From positions 5,394,001 to 5,458,000 of the forward strand of contig NZ_CP026115.2 in the NCBI RefSeq assembly GCF_009883635.2: a stretch of 64,000 nucleotides of DNA, read 5' to 3'. The position numbers were made by a program, and so were the translations under genes. The stretch comes from Pseudomonas putida (GTDB taxonomy: Bacteria > Pseudomonadota > Gammaproteobacteria > Pseudomonadales > Pseudomonadaceae). The stretch's first letter is position 1. The number at the start of each line of letters is the position of its first letter. The notes beneath the pieces are model-generated. The model did not search any database. It saw only the letters and a program-made list of their open reading frames with translations, and was not told the origin of the DNA. Positions 26,190-34,472 of the stretch are shown here, one piece after another.

Positions 26190-28154
26190 ATGAGTACTCA
26201 TCACTGTCATGGTCACGGGCACCATCACCATGCCCACACCCACCTCACGTCCGGCTTGCTATCGCAGGCCGAGCAACGCACTGCCGCACGCCAGCTGACC
26301 CTGGCGATGCTGGCCCTGGGGTTGCTGGCGCTGGGGCTGGCCTGGCGCTGGCTGGCGCCGACCCAAGAGGGCGTCAGCCAACTGCTGCTGGGCGCTGCCT
26401 CGCTGCTGGTGGCGGTGCCGGTACTGCGCTCGGCCTGGTTCAGCCTGCTGCACCCCAGCCTGCACGGCATTACCGATCAGCTGATCGCCCTGGCCATGCT
26501 GGGCGCCTGGGCAACCGGCGACCTGGCCACTGCGGCACTGCTGCCGATCATCATGATCTTCGGGCACATGCTCGAAGAGCGCAGCGTGCTGGGCTCGCAA
26601 GAGGCCATTGCCGCGCTGGGGCAGTTGACCCGCAGCCATGCGCGGCTGATCGATGCCGATGGCCAGGTGCGCGAGGTCGACAATGCCAGCCTCAAACCAG
26701 GTGACCAGGTCGAGGTACGTGCCGGTGACCGCGTGCCGGCCGACGGCCGTGTCCTGCAGGGGCAGGCCAGCCTCGATACCGCGCCGATCACCGGCGAGGC
26801 GCTGCCGCTGGAAGTGGCCAGTGGCATGGATATCCATGGAGGTTCGATCAACCTGGACGGTTTGCTGCGGGTAGAGGTCACGCGCGTCGGCGATGACTCT
26901 ACCTTGGGCAAGGTCATCGCCCTGATGCAGCGCGCCGAGCAAGCCAAGCCGCCCATTACCCGGCTGCTCGAACGCCACGCCGGGCGCTACCTGGTACTGG
27001 TGTTGCTGATTGCCGCCGTGACCTGGTTCATCACCCGCGATGCCCAGGCCATGCTGGCCGTGCTGGTGGCTGCCTGCCCGTGCGCCCTGGTGCTGTCGGC
27101 GCCGGCGACTGCAGTGGCGGGGATTGCCGTCGCTGCCCGGCATGGCATCCTGATTCGCGGTTCGGCCTTCCTCGAGGAACTGGCCGACCTGTCTTCGCTG
27201 GTGATCGACAAGACGGGCACGTTGACCTATGGCGACCTGCGTCTGCGTAGCGTGGTCGGCACTGCGGCGGGCTTGCCCGAGGCCGATATCGTCAACCTTG
27301 CGGCCGGCCTCGGCGCTGCCAGCAGCCATCCGGTCAGCCGGGCCCTGGCGGCGCTGGTGCCCCATGAGCAGCATCTGGCCCTGCTGGACGTCCACGAACG
27401 CCAGGGCTTTGGTGTGGTGGCGCACACCGCCGAGGGTGAAGCGGCCCTGGGGCGCCCGGAGCTGTTCCGCCAACTGGGCCTGCAGGTGCCGCCCGTGCCC
27501 GAGCATGACGGCCCGATTGCCGGCCTGGCGCTGAACGGGCAGTTCCTCGCCTGGCTGCTGCTGGCCGACCATGTGCGGGCAGAGTCTGCCGAGGCGATGC
27601 AGCAGCTGCGCGAGCTTGGCCTGCAGCGCCAGTTGCTGCTGACCGGTGACCGCAGCCGTGTCGCCGAAGCCATTGCCGAGCAGGTCGGCATGACGCAGGT
27701 GGTGGCTGAAGCCCTGCCTGAAGACAAGATGCACCACGTCAACCAGGAGTTGCAGCTGGGCTTTCGCCCGTTGGTGGTGGGGGATGGCATCAATGATTCG
27801 CTGGCGCTGAAGGCCGGTGTGGTCGGGGTGGCCATGGGCGCCAACGGTGCCGACATTGCCCTGGCCGCAGCAGATATCGTGCTGATCAACGGCGACCTGC
27901 GGCGCCTGGCCACCTGTATCCGCCTCAGCCGCGAGTGCCGACGCACACTCCAGGTGAATGTGCTGATCGGCCTCGGTTGGACCTTGGCGATCGTGGTTGC
28001 CGCCGCATTCGGCCTGCTGGGCGCGGCGGGGGCCATGGTCGCCGCGCTGCTGCACAATCTCAGCACGCTGCTGGTGCTGACCAACGCCGGGCGCCTGTTG
28101 CGCTATGACGAACGGCTCGGGCAGAGCAATGCGGTACCGGCGCTGCAGCCCTAG
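26190..28154 (+). CDS. P1B-type heavy-metal ATPase (Cu/Zn class, HmtA-like)
   Basis: A 654-residue pump with a His-rich N-terminus (MSTHHCHGHGHHHHAHTH) in place of a folded metal-binding domain. Motifs: TGE (201-203), ACPCAL with CPC at 296-298 in the metal site, DKTGTLT with phosphorylated Asp 340, SSHPVSRAL, GDGIND (531-536), and a final TM with HNLSTLLVLTNAGRLL. The layout recalls HmtA of P. aeruginosa, reported to import copper and zinc, which I recall also has SPFH-type genes next to it. Direction and metal need testing. It lies 37 bases after the third SPFH gene. Confidence 0.88.
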   Translation: MSTHHCHGHGHHHHAHTHLTSGLLSQAEQRTAARQLTLAMLALGLLALGLAWRWLAPTQEGVSQLLLGAASLLVAVPVLRSAWFSLLHPSLHGITDQLIALAMLGAWATGDLATAALLPIIMIFGHMLEERSVLGSQEAIAALGQLTRSHARLIDADGQVREVDNASLKPGDQVEVRAGDRVPADGRVLQGQASLDTAPITGEALPLEVASGMDIHGGSINLDGLLRVEVTRVGDDSTLGKVIALMQRAEQAKPPITRLLERHAGRYLVLVLLIAAVTWFITRDAQAMLAVLVAACPCALVLSAPATAVAGIAVAARHGILIRGSAFLEELADLSSLVIDKTGTLTYGDLRLRSVVGTAAGLPEADIVNLAAGLGAASSHPVSRALAALVPHEQHLALLDVHERQGFGVVAHTAEGEAALGRPELFRQLGLQVPPVPEHDGPIAGLALNGQFLAWLLLADHVRAESAEAMQQLRELGLQRQLLLTGDRSRVAEAIAEQVGMTQVVAEALPEDKMHHVNQELQLGFRPLVVGDGINDSLALKAGVVGVAMGANGADIALAAADIVLINGDLRRLATCIRLSRECRRTLQVNVLIGLGWTLAIVVAAAFGLLGAAGAMVAALLHNLSTLLVLTNAGRLLRYDERLGQSNAVPALQP

Positions 28155-28329
28155 CTGAGCACGGCGTCAGTCCGTTTCGTGCGCACATGGATGATGGGGT
28201 AGAAGGGCGCTTTCATTCCGTCCATGCTTCAAGCCTCCGTTGGCCAGTCGATGCCCAGTGCGCGCAGGGTGGCAGGCCAACCACACCGTCGGCGACCAGG
28301 CGATGGGTTTTTTCTTGTCCGACTGCCAT
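28151..28329 (-). pseudogene. Remnants of a peptidoglycan-binding gene and a downstream gene
   Basis: On the reverse strand ATG 28329 opens VGQEKTHRLVADGVVG, then sense continues one frame over as ATLRALGIDWPTEA, ending at a stop at 28229-28231. A PG-binding domain would read GVVGPATLRALGI, so one C is missing near GGCCTGCC. Four bases later ATG 28225 opens MDGMKAPFYPIIHVR, resembling the N-terminus of a Pseudomonas alpha/beta-hydrolase-like family, cut off after 15 residues and ending at 28151. Both look like debris of a deleted locus. Confidence 0.45.
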
Positions 28330-28833
28330 GGTGTGTCCTCTGGAAGTGGTGTCGTTCAGTTGAGTGTCAAGGACGCGGGAGTCACACCTTCTCCATTCGG
28401 AACTTCAAGGGGGCAATGTTCAGCTTGAACGGGGTGAAATCGTTTGGTTGCATGCACCTGCGATCGACGGGCAGCGTTAGTTGCCTTCACCACCGTAGGT
28501 AGTCAGAAGTTTCAATAAGGGCTTTTTCGCACTTTTCAGGATGACAGTAGCCGGGGGGGAGCCAGTTGTCCAGTTTGAGTGGGGTGGCTGAAGCGGTCGC
28601 TTTCTTTATTTCGAAAGTGAATGATGGCTGACCTTTTTAATGCGCTGGCTGAGTGTTCCCTTGGTCAATAGGTGAATTGTATAAATGCTGTTCAGTACGC
28701 GAGGGTAAACGCATACGACCTGTACGCGCTGCAAAACTACACGCTCTGTCAGCGATGGACTATCGTGCAGTGAATGATTCCGTCCCGAGGGGCGCAAGCG
28801 TCTTGGTCTGTAGATACGGGTGCAGGAGGCTTT
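28330..28833. other. A+T-rich intergenic region
   Basis: These 504 bases lie before the secreted low-GC gene. The right half is distinctly A+T-richer than the chromosome average. No coding or RNA feature is supported; an insertion or deletion boundary with the remnants to the left is likely. Confidence 0.35.
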
Positions 28834-29829
28834 ATGAAACGGGTGATGTTTGCGTCTTTATTGTTTTTCCTGCTGGTAGAGAAGGTACTCGCAGTGGGTT
28901 GCGGGGAGGCGCCGCCAGTTAGTAATACTGCGCTTCAAGCGTCACTGAAGGGAGAGGCTGAGGTTTTGTTCAAGCAAATAGGCTCCGCTTCACTCGATGG
29001 CGCGATTGAAAAGTCAAAGACCGAAATTTTTTCCAAATATCCGGATGCGGAAAAATCACGTACGAATGCATTTTATCAATGGCAGATCTGTGTATTGATC
29101 ATGGACGACAAGACGATGTCTACGTCGGAAAAGATAAAAACTGTGAATGATGTATATGATCGAATCAACAAAATTGATCCCGTGCCTGACGCCTCCAAGG
29201 GCGTGGATCCGCAATCATCTTCGGGATCGACGAAAAGCCTGTCTGATATTCCGTATGGCACCAAGAGAAGCGATGTTGACCGCGATGGAAAGTGGGAGAG
29301 TGAAAAAGGGGTGCTGTATTTTTACAGCGTGCGAAATTTCCTGGGTTTCAAGTTCGATTCGTATACCAAATTCGTCGATGATGTCGCGGAATCTACATTC
29401 CTTACGTTGAAGAAGGAATTTTATACTTCATTCTGGGTAGGGCCTACTGGCGTTGCCGGTAAGAGAGTAGAAGAAGGTGATGATTCGACAGTCAAGGCGT
29501 ACTGTTATGGTGAGCGCTACGAGCGCTTCATGAGTAATATTCTTGGCGCCCTGGGAGCTACGGTGGCGCCCGTAGAGCGCGATGAGGAAGACAGAAGCGG
29601 TGAGTTGACACCGGTCGCTGGCTGGTGCTCGTCATCTTCCTATGCCAACTGTACTAAAGTCTGGAAGAGTTCCTACCGCACTGAAAGGTTCAAAAATGGC
29701 GTCGAGTTCGTCAGGTTCAAAGCAGCATTGAGCCTGGTGCGCAAGCAGGGAGATTGGCACCAGCAGCAAGCTGAACTCGAAAGCAATGACTGTAATTGGT
29801 ATGTGACCATCTCAACCAAGGAAAAATAA
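28834..29829 (+). CDS. Secreted protein of unknown function, low GC
   Basis: A 331-residue protein with a clear signal peptide (MKRVMFASLLFFLLVEKVLA), so periplasmic or exported. The mature part is polar, has several cysteines (VGCGEAPP, WQICVL, AYCYGERY, GWCSSSSYANC), and carries no motif I recognise. Codon use and GC are unlike its neighbours, suggesting transfer. CAGGAGGC precedes ATG 28834. No partner gene is evident on either side. Confidence 0.75.
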   Translation: MKRVMFASLLFFLLVEKVLAVGCGEAPPVSNTALQASLKGEAEVLFKQIGSASLDGAIEKSKTEIFSKYPDAEKSRTNAFYQWQICVLIMDDKTMSTSEKIKTVNDVYDRINKIDPVPDASKGVDPQSSSGSTKSLSDIPYGTKRSDVDRDGKWESEKGVLYFYSVRNFLGFKFDSYTKFVDDVAESTFLTLKKEFYTSFWVGPTGVAGKRVEEGDDSTVKAYCYGERYERFMSNILGALGATVAPVERDEEDRSGELTPVAGWCSSSSYANCTKVWKSSYRTERFKNGVEFVRFKAALSLVRKQGDWHQQQAELESNDCNWYVTISTKEK

Positions 29830-30011
29830 TTTCACCGGGTCGTTCTGTGATTTTCGTACGGCTCACGAATTTAGATTCCTGGTTAGCAGCATCATGAACG
29901 GCACCTAATTCCCAGAGGGTTTGCCTTTAGCCCGTGCAACAAAGCCTGCGCGTGACTAGGGCAGGCGTTGCCCACGCCTGCCGGGTGCTGGTGCAGTTCA
30001 GGGTCTGAAAC

Positions 30012-30308
30012 TCAACTTTCCTTGCCCAGCACGTAACGGTCGAACTGCTCGATGTACTCGTCGACGTTGTCTTCCAGCATCATCCGGTACTGTTCGCTGA
30101 AGTACTTCAGGATTTCCTCCCGCGCGGCGGCCATTTCGGCGCCGGACTTGAAGTTGCGGGCGCTGAGCCAGGCACTGAAGCGGCTGGCGGCGAAGGTCAT
30201 TGAGGCGCTGACCTTGCCGATGTCGGCGAGGGAGTCGAGCTGCTGGTTGGCCAGGTCGATATGCGCATCGGCGCGGTCGTAGAATGCCTGGTCGGTGGCT
30301 TGGGTCAT
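30012..30308 (-). CDS. DUF3144 family protein
   Basis: A 98-residue protein matching DUF3144: FYDRADAHIDLANQQL near the start, then KVSASMTFAASRFSAW and EYIEQFDRYVLGKES at the end. It is predicted to be soluble and helical. The ATG at 30308 (MTQATDQAFYDRAD) matches the family; upstream in-frame sequence does not. Function unknown. It lies downstream of the PAS-GGDEF gene on the same strand, 84 bases after it. Confidence 0.85.
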   Translation of the reverse strand: MTQATDQAFYDRADAHIDLANQQLDSLADIGKVSASMTFAASRFSAWLSARNFKSGAEMAAAREEILKYFSEQYRMMLEDNVDEYIEQFDRYVLGKES

Positions 30309-30392
30309 GGCGGGATACCTGTGTGGGCCTGTCGTGCGGGGCGCGCAGCATGCCACAGCGGGCACCTGCCGGCAGCAATTACCGGCAGCAGC

Positions 30393-31244
30393 TTATCGCG
30401 CCACGGAACGGCGCCGCTTGTTGCGGTACATGTCGTCATCGGCGCAGTTGAGCAGGATGTCGATGTCTGCGCCGTCGTCCGGGTAGCAGGCCACGCCGAT
30501 GCTGCAGGACGGCGTGGGCAGCGCACGCTGCTCGCTGGCCAACGGCGTTGCCATGGCGGCGAGGATCTGGGCCATCTTTTCGGCTACCGCGCCCGCCGAG
30601 CTCAAGTCGCTCAGCAGCATGGTGAACTCGTCGCCGCCCATGCGCGCCACCGTGTCCTGAGGGCCGACACAGCCCTCCAGGCGCCGCGCGACGGCGCACA
30701 GCACCTGGTCACCGATGGCATGCCCGTGCACATCGTTGATGCCCTTGAAGTCATTGATGTCCAGGAACAGCAGCGCAAACGGGCGCGCGTGGCGCAGGGC
30801 GCTGGCCAACCGCTCGTTGAACAGCGAGCGGTTGCACAGCCGGGTCAGCGGGTCATGGTGGGCGAGAAAGCGCAACTGCTGCTCGGCCTGGGTAAGCGCC
30901 GTGATGTTGCGCGCCACGCCGATGCGCGCGCCCACCTCTTCGGACCAGAAGGCCGACCAGAGGATGTGCACCACGCCACCGTCCTTGCGCAGGTAGCGGT
31001 TGCGGAAGTCGCTGTGCGACTGGCCGTTCATCACTCGAATGATCGACGCCCGTGTGGCGTCCAGGTCTTCGGGGTGCATGTAGCGGGTGATCGGGGTGCC
31101 GATCAGCTCGTCGGCACGGTAACCGAGCAACGCCTCGCAGGCATTGCTGACGAACACGATGGTGTTGTCCCGGTCGACCACGAACACCGTGTCGAGCATC
31201 AGCTGGATCAGCTTCGGGTAAAGTGCTTGCAGGTCAACAGGCAT
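30393..31244 (-). CDS. PAS-GGDEF diguanylate cyclase
   Basis: A 283-residue soluble protein with an N-terminal PAS domain (LMLDTVFVVDRDNTIVFVSNACEALLGY, then a PAC-like stretch) and a C-terminal GGDEF domain (HHDPLTRLCNRSLFNERL; active site RMGGDEF about residue 203). It should make cyclic di-GMP. The I-site Arg four residues before the Asp is replaced (GPQD in place of RxxD), so product inhibition through that site is unlikely. ATG 31244 is chosen because it sits just before the PAS domain; a longer start at 31316 is possible. Confidence 0.88.
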   Translation of the reverse strand: MPVDLQALYPKLIQLMLDTVFVVDRDNTIVFVSNACEALLGYRADELIGTPITRYMHPEDLDATRASIIRVMNGQSHSDFRNRYLRKDGGVVHILWSAFWSEEVGARIGVARNITALTQAEQQLRFLAHHDPLTRLCNRSLFNERLASALRHARPFALLFLDINDFKGINDVHGHAIGDQVLCAVARRLEGCVGPQDTVARMGGDEFTMLLSDLSSAGAVAEKMAQILAAMATPLASEQRALPTPSCSIGVACYPDDGADIDILLNCADDDMYRNKRRRSVAR

Positions 31245-31363
31245 AGGTGCGTCCGCTGCATCGGGCTCGGGCGTGGCCAGCATACACAGAGCAGGGTTGG
31301 TTCCACCAGCGGCCATTCAAACAGATATACTCCGCGGCCGTTTTGAGCATTCAGGAGTCGTTC

Positions 31364-31852
31364 ATGCAGCAGGTTCTGCTCATCGTTGATGTCCAGTCCA
31401 CCTTCAGCCCACCCGAATGGCTGGTGGACGGGATACGTCTGTTGTCAGCGAGCATTCCGTCGATCGCCTCGGTCGAACTGCACGATGAGCAGGTGACGCC
31501 GTTCCAGCGCCAGCTCGGCTGGCACCCGGCGGCCGAAGACGAGTGCCTGGTCGAGGTGGACCAGGTGTTCATCAAGCATGGCTATGGCCAGACCGCCGAG
31601 ACCATTGCCCACATCCGGCAGCTCGGCGTTGAACGCGTGCTGGTGTGCGGCATGCAGACCGAAACCTGCGTGCTGGCGGCAGGCTTCGCGCTGTTCGATG
31701 CCGGGCTCTGCCCGACCCTGGTGACCGACCTGACCGTCGGCTCATCGCTGGACCGCTCAGGCAAGCTGGGTACCGACCTCTGGAAGCACCACTTTGGCAA
31801 CGTGACCACTCGAGCCGAGGTGATGGCCGAGATCGCGCAGTCGGGCCGCTGA
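31364..31852 (+). CDS. Isochorismatase-like cysteine hydrolase
   Basis: A 162-residue enzyme of the isochorismatase/nicotinamidase fold. The catalytic triad is visible: Asp 9 (LLIVDVQ), Lys 71 (FIKHGYG) and Cys 102 (CGMQTETCVL), with the preceding cis-peptide region. Members hydrolyse amides or related bonds; the substrate here is unknown. CAGGAGTC ahead of ATG 31364 fixes the start. It is slightly shorter than most relatives (about 180 residues). Confidence 0.88.
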   Translation: MQQVLLIVDVQSTFSPPEWLVDGIRLLSASIPSIASVELHDEQVTPFQRQLGWHPAAEDECLVEVDQVFIKHGYGQTAETIAHIRQLGVERVLVCGMQTETCVLAAGFALFDAGLCPTLVTDLTVGSSLDRSGKLGTDLWKHHFGNVTTRAEVMAEIAQSGR

Positions 31853-31938
31853 GAAAACCGCGAAAAGCCAGCGCGCATCGTTTAGCATGGGGACGCCGAT
31901 GCACTTGGCCCCCTTTCTTTCGAAACGCGCTAGCCCCC

Positions 31939-32709
31939 ATGACTGCCTTTTACCTCAAGTTTCTCATCACCCCCACACTCATGCTGGCCATCTCGCTGGC
32001 GGCCAAACGCTGGGGCACGCAAATCGGCGGGCTGCTCTCCGGCCTGCCGGTCACTTCAGCCCTGGTCGTGTTGTTCCTGAGCCTCGAACAGGGCCCTGGC
32101 TTTGCCTTGCAGGCCGTGCCGGGGGCCTTGGCCGGCCTGGCGGCAGTCCAGGCGACCTATCTGTTCTATTACCGGGTGACGCGACGGATCGGCGCATTCC
32201 CCGGCTGCATCGCCGCGCTGGCGGTTTACGCTGCCATGGCGGCCTTGATGAGCCACCTGGGTTGGGTGGCGTTGTCGGTGGTGGTGACCCTGGCGCTGCT
32301 CAGCCTGATCATCGTCGTCACCTCGCAACCGGCGCCCACCGGCACCACCAAGGTGGTGCAACTGCCACGCTGGGTGATCCCGATGCGCATGCTCACGGCC
32401 ACCGCGCTGCTGGTGGCGATCACCGCCAGTGCCGAGTGGCTCGGGCCGGTGGCCAGCGGCCTGCTGGCGCCGATCCCGGTAATCGCCTGGCCGCTGGCGG
32501 TGTTCGCCCATGTCCAGGGCGGGCACCATGAGCTGGGGGCGATCGTGCGCGGCAACGCCATTGGTGGTGTGGGCGTGTTGGGTTTCTACCTGACGGTCAA
32601 CAGCTTCATCGAGCAGTGGGGCACCGTGCCGTCCATTGCCGCCGCCGTGGTGCTGGCAGTGGTGGCGACCTTCGCCCTGGCCAAGCTGCTGGACCGCCGC
32701 CGGGCATGA
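31939..32709 (+). CDS. Multi-span inner-membrane protein, unknown function
   Basis: A 256-residue protein with about seven to eight hydrophobic segments and two-fold internal similarity in pattern (RWGTQIGGLLSGLPVTSALVVLFL and EWLGPVASGLLAPIPVIAWPLAVF). The GLLSGLPVTS and GLLAPIPVIA motifs resemble each other and may mark an inverted or direct repeat. I do not assign a transported substrate. It follows the cysteine hydrolase by 86 bases. Confidence 0.75.
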   Translation: MTAFYLKFLITPTLMLAISLAAKRWGTQIGGLLSGLPVTSALVVLFLSLEQGPGFALQAVPGALAGLAAVQATYLFYYRVTRRIGAFPGCIAALAVYAAMAALMSHLGWVALSVVVTLALLSLIIVVTSQPAPTGTTKVVQLPRWVIPMRMLTATALLVAITASAEWLGPVASGLLAPIPVIAWPLAVFAHVQGGHHELGAIVRGNAIGGVGVLGFYLTVNSFIEQWGTVPSIAAAVVLAVVATFALAKLLDRRRA

Positions 32710-33040
32710 TCGTCGCGACACATGGCGCTTTCCGGCAGCGGCCGATCAATACATCTGGCGGTCATTTTGTAACTCCTTGATTCGGCGGGGCTGTTTGAAA
32801 GCAGATTTACTGATGTGCGAGGGCGAAGTGCCGGTCGGACGTGCATTCGCCGCAAAATAGCGCCATTGCTGGGCCGGCGCTCTTTCCCGGCGACGGGTAC
32901 TATCGCGCTGTGTAGGAATGTGCGAAATCACCCGGCTTCTCTGTCCTACACACACGTTTTTCCCTCAACACACCGTTCATTGTCAGCTCCTCGATCATTG
33001 CCCTAGCCTCCGAGCGCTTCTCGCCCTCAAGGACAACGCA
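32710..33040. promoter_or_regulatory. Intergenic region before the type VI cargo island
   Basis: These 331 bases have a patch of lower GC (32760-32815) and presumably the promoter of the vgrG fragment operon. No gene is supported. An in-frame open extension of the VgrG frame back to 32918 lacks family similarity. Confidence 0.35.
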
Positions 33041-33847
33041 ATGATCATGGACCTGGCAGAGCGCCTTTCGCCGCAGCATCGCCGACTGTTCAAGTTTCAC
33101 CACCTGGCCGACCCCGACCAGCCGCTGCTGCTGGAAAGCTTCAGGGGCGCCGAGGCCCTGTCGCAGCCGTTCGCCTATGAGCTGCTGCTGATCTGCGACG
33201 CACCGCAAATGCCGCTCAAGTCGATGATCGGCCAGCAGGTCAGCCTCGAGATCGAACTGGCCGATGCCGCGCCGCGCTTCATCAACGGCTACCTCACGCG
33301 CTTTGCCAGCCAGGGCAGCGACGGCGCGTTGGACCGCTACGGCGCGACCCTGAGTCCTTGGCTGACGATGCTCAGGCACCGCACCGACACGCGCATATTC
33401 CAGAACTGCACCGTCATTGACGTACTTGCGGACGTCTTCGCCTTGTACCCGGCCTATGCCGACTACGCCTTGCGCCTGAGCCAGCCGCAGAAACGCCACA
33501 CCTACCTCACCCAGTACCGCGAAAGCGACCTCAACTTCGTCCAGCGCCTGCTGGATGACGCCGGGCTGTTCTACTTTTTCGAACACAGCCGCGAAGGCCA
33601 TACCCTGGTCATCTGCGACGACTCTACGATGCTCGACGCGCTTCCCGAGCAAGCGCAGATCCGCTTCCACAGCACCTCCGTCACCGAAACCGCCGACGCG
33701 ATCACCCAGTGGTGCGGCCAGCGCCAGCTGCAGGCCGGGAGCATCGCCGCGCAAACCTTCGACTACCGCCAACCCCGCAACCGCCTGCCGGTGGCCCTGT
33801 GCAGCCTCAATGAGCAAGGCGACGTGCAGCGTTTTGAAAACCGGTAG
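33041..33847 (+). pseudogene. vgrG: Truncated VgrG (N-terminal gp27-like part only)
   Basis: 268 residues match the N-terminus of VgrG spike proteins: HRRLFKFHHLADPDQPLLLESFRGAEALSQPFAYELLL, GYLTRF, YATLSPWL-type segment, and the RESDLNFVQRLLDDAGLFYFFEH core. Normal VgrG has about 650 or more residues. Here the frame stops soon after FDYRQPRN, losing the gp5-like OB fold and beta-helix. GGACAACGCA precedes ATG 33041. It heads a cargo set (chaperone, PAAR effector), so it is probably a deletion remnant of a vgrG-effector operon. Confidence 0.75.
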
Positions 33848-33896
33848 CACCCTCATCAATTTGAACAAGAACTAGTCAGGGACAAGGAACAGTCTT

Positions 33897-34472
33897 ATGC
33901 ATCGTCCGAATATTTACGACCGTCTTTCACAGCGGCGTGAACAGCAAGAGCGACTTGAGCGTGAGCGGTTGGAACAGGAGGCGTTGAAAGCGATACCGCC
34001 TCCACGCTTCTTTACCAATGAACTGAGTTTTGTTCGGCCGGAAAGTTTGAAGGACAAGACATTTCAACTCTTGACCTTGACTGACATCGGGCCAAGCCCG
34101 TTCTCGCTGGTAATAGGCCGGTCGCAGGTCCCACCCGACGCAGATCTCGAAGCGCTTTCTCAGCAGGCATTGAAGGCGTTGGAAAAATCACTTTCCCATA
34201 TTCACTGGGTCGAGCCGGTTTCACCGGTCGAGGTAGCAGGCCTGGAGGCTCGACGGGCTGAGCTGCGCTGGCGTCAACAAGGCCAGCCCGTGCACCAGAT
34301 TCAAGTGATTTTCCTGCACCGGGACGAGCATGACCACCCGCTTCTGATACAGATCACCGCCACCAGCAACAACCCAAAAGGTATGACGGCCATTGAGCGC
34401 AGTGCCTTCGACGAGATGATCGGCAGCTTGGAGTTGCGTGGCGCCGCGGCTGAAAAGGCAGTCACCGCATGA
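33897..34472 (+). CDS. DUF1795 (Eag-type) T6SS effector chaperone
   Basis: A 191-residue protein with a charged N-terminal helix (YDRLSQRREQQERLERERLEQ) and a DUF1795/DcrB-like domain (FTNELSFVRPESLKDKTFQLL ... IQVIFLHRDEHDHPLLIQITATS). Eag chaperones of this fold shield the N-terminal transmembrane helices of prePAAR effectors before export. The next gene, overlapping by 4 bases (ATGA), encodes exactly such an effector, which supports the role strongly. Confidence 0.85.
   Translation: MHRPNIYDRLSQRREQQERLERERLEQEALKAIPPPRFFTNELSFVRPESLKDKTFQLLTLTDIGPSPFSLVIGRSQVPPDADLEALSQQALKALEKSLSHIHWVEPVSPVEVAGLEARRAELRWRQQGQPVHQIQVIFLHRDEHDHPLLIQITATSNNPKGMTAIERSAFDEMIGSLELRGAAAEKAVTA

Noticed and set aside
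28653..28833. Open frame upstream of the secreted protein
   Set aside because: Poor start context, overlap with the real gene in another frame and no family similarity.
32918..33040. Extended N-terminus of the VgrG fragment
   Set aside because: The open frame continues upstream, but the residues do not match VgrG and the ATG at 33041 has the ribosome binding site.
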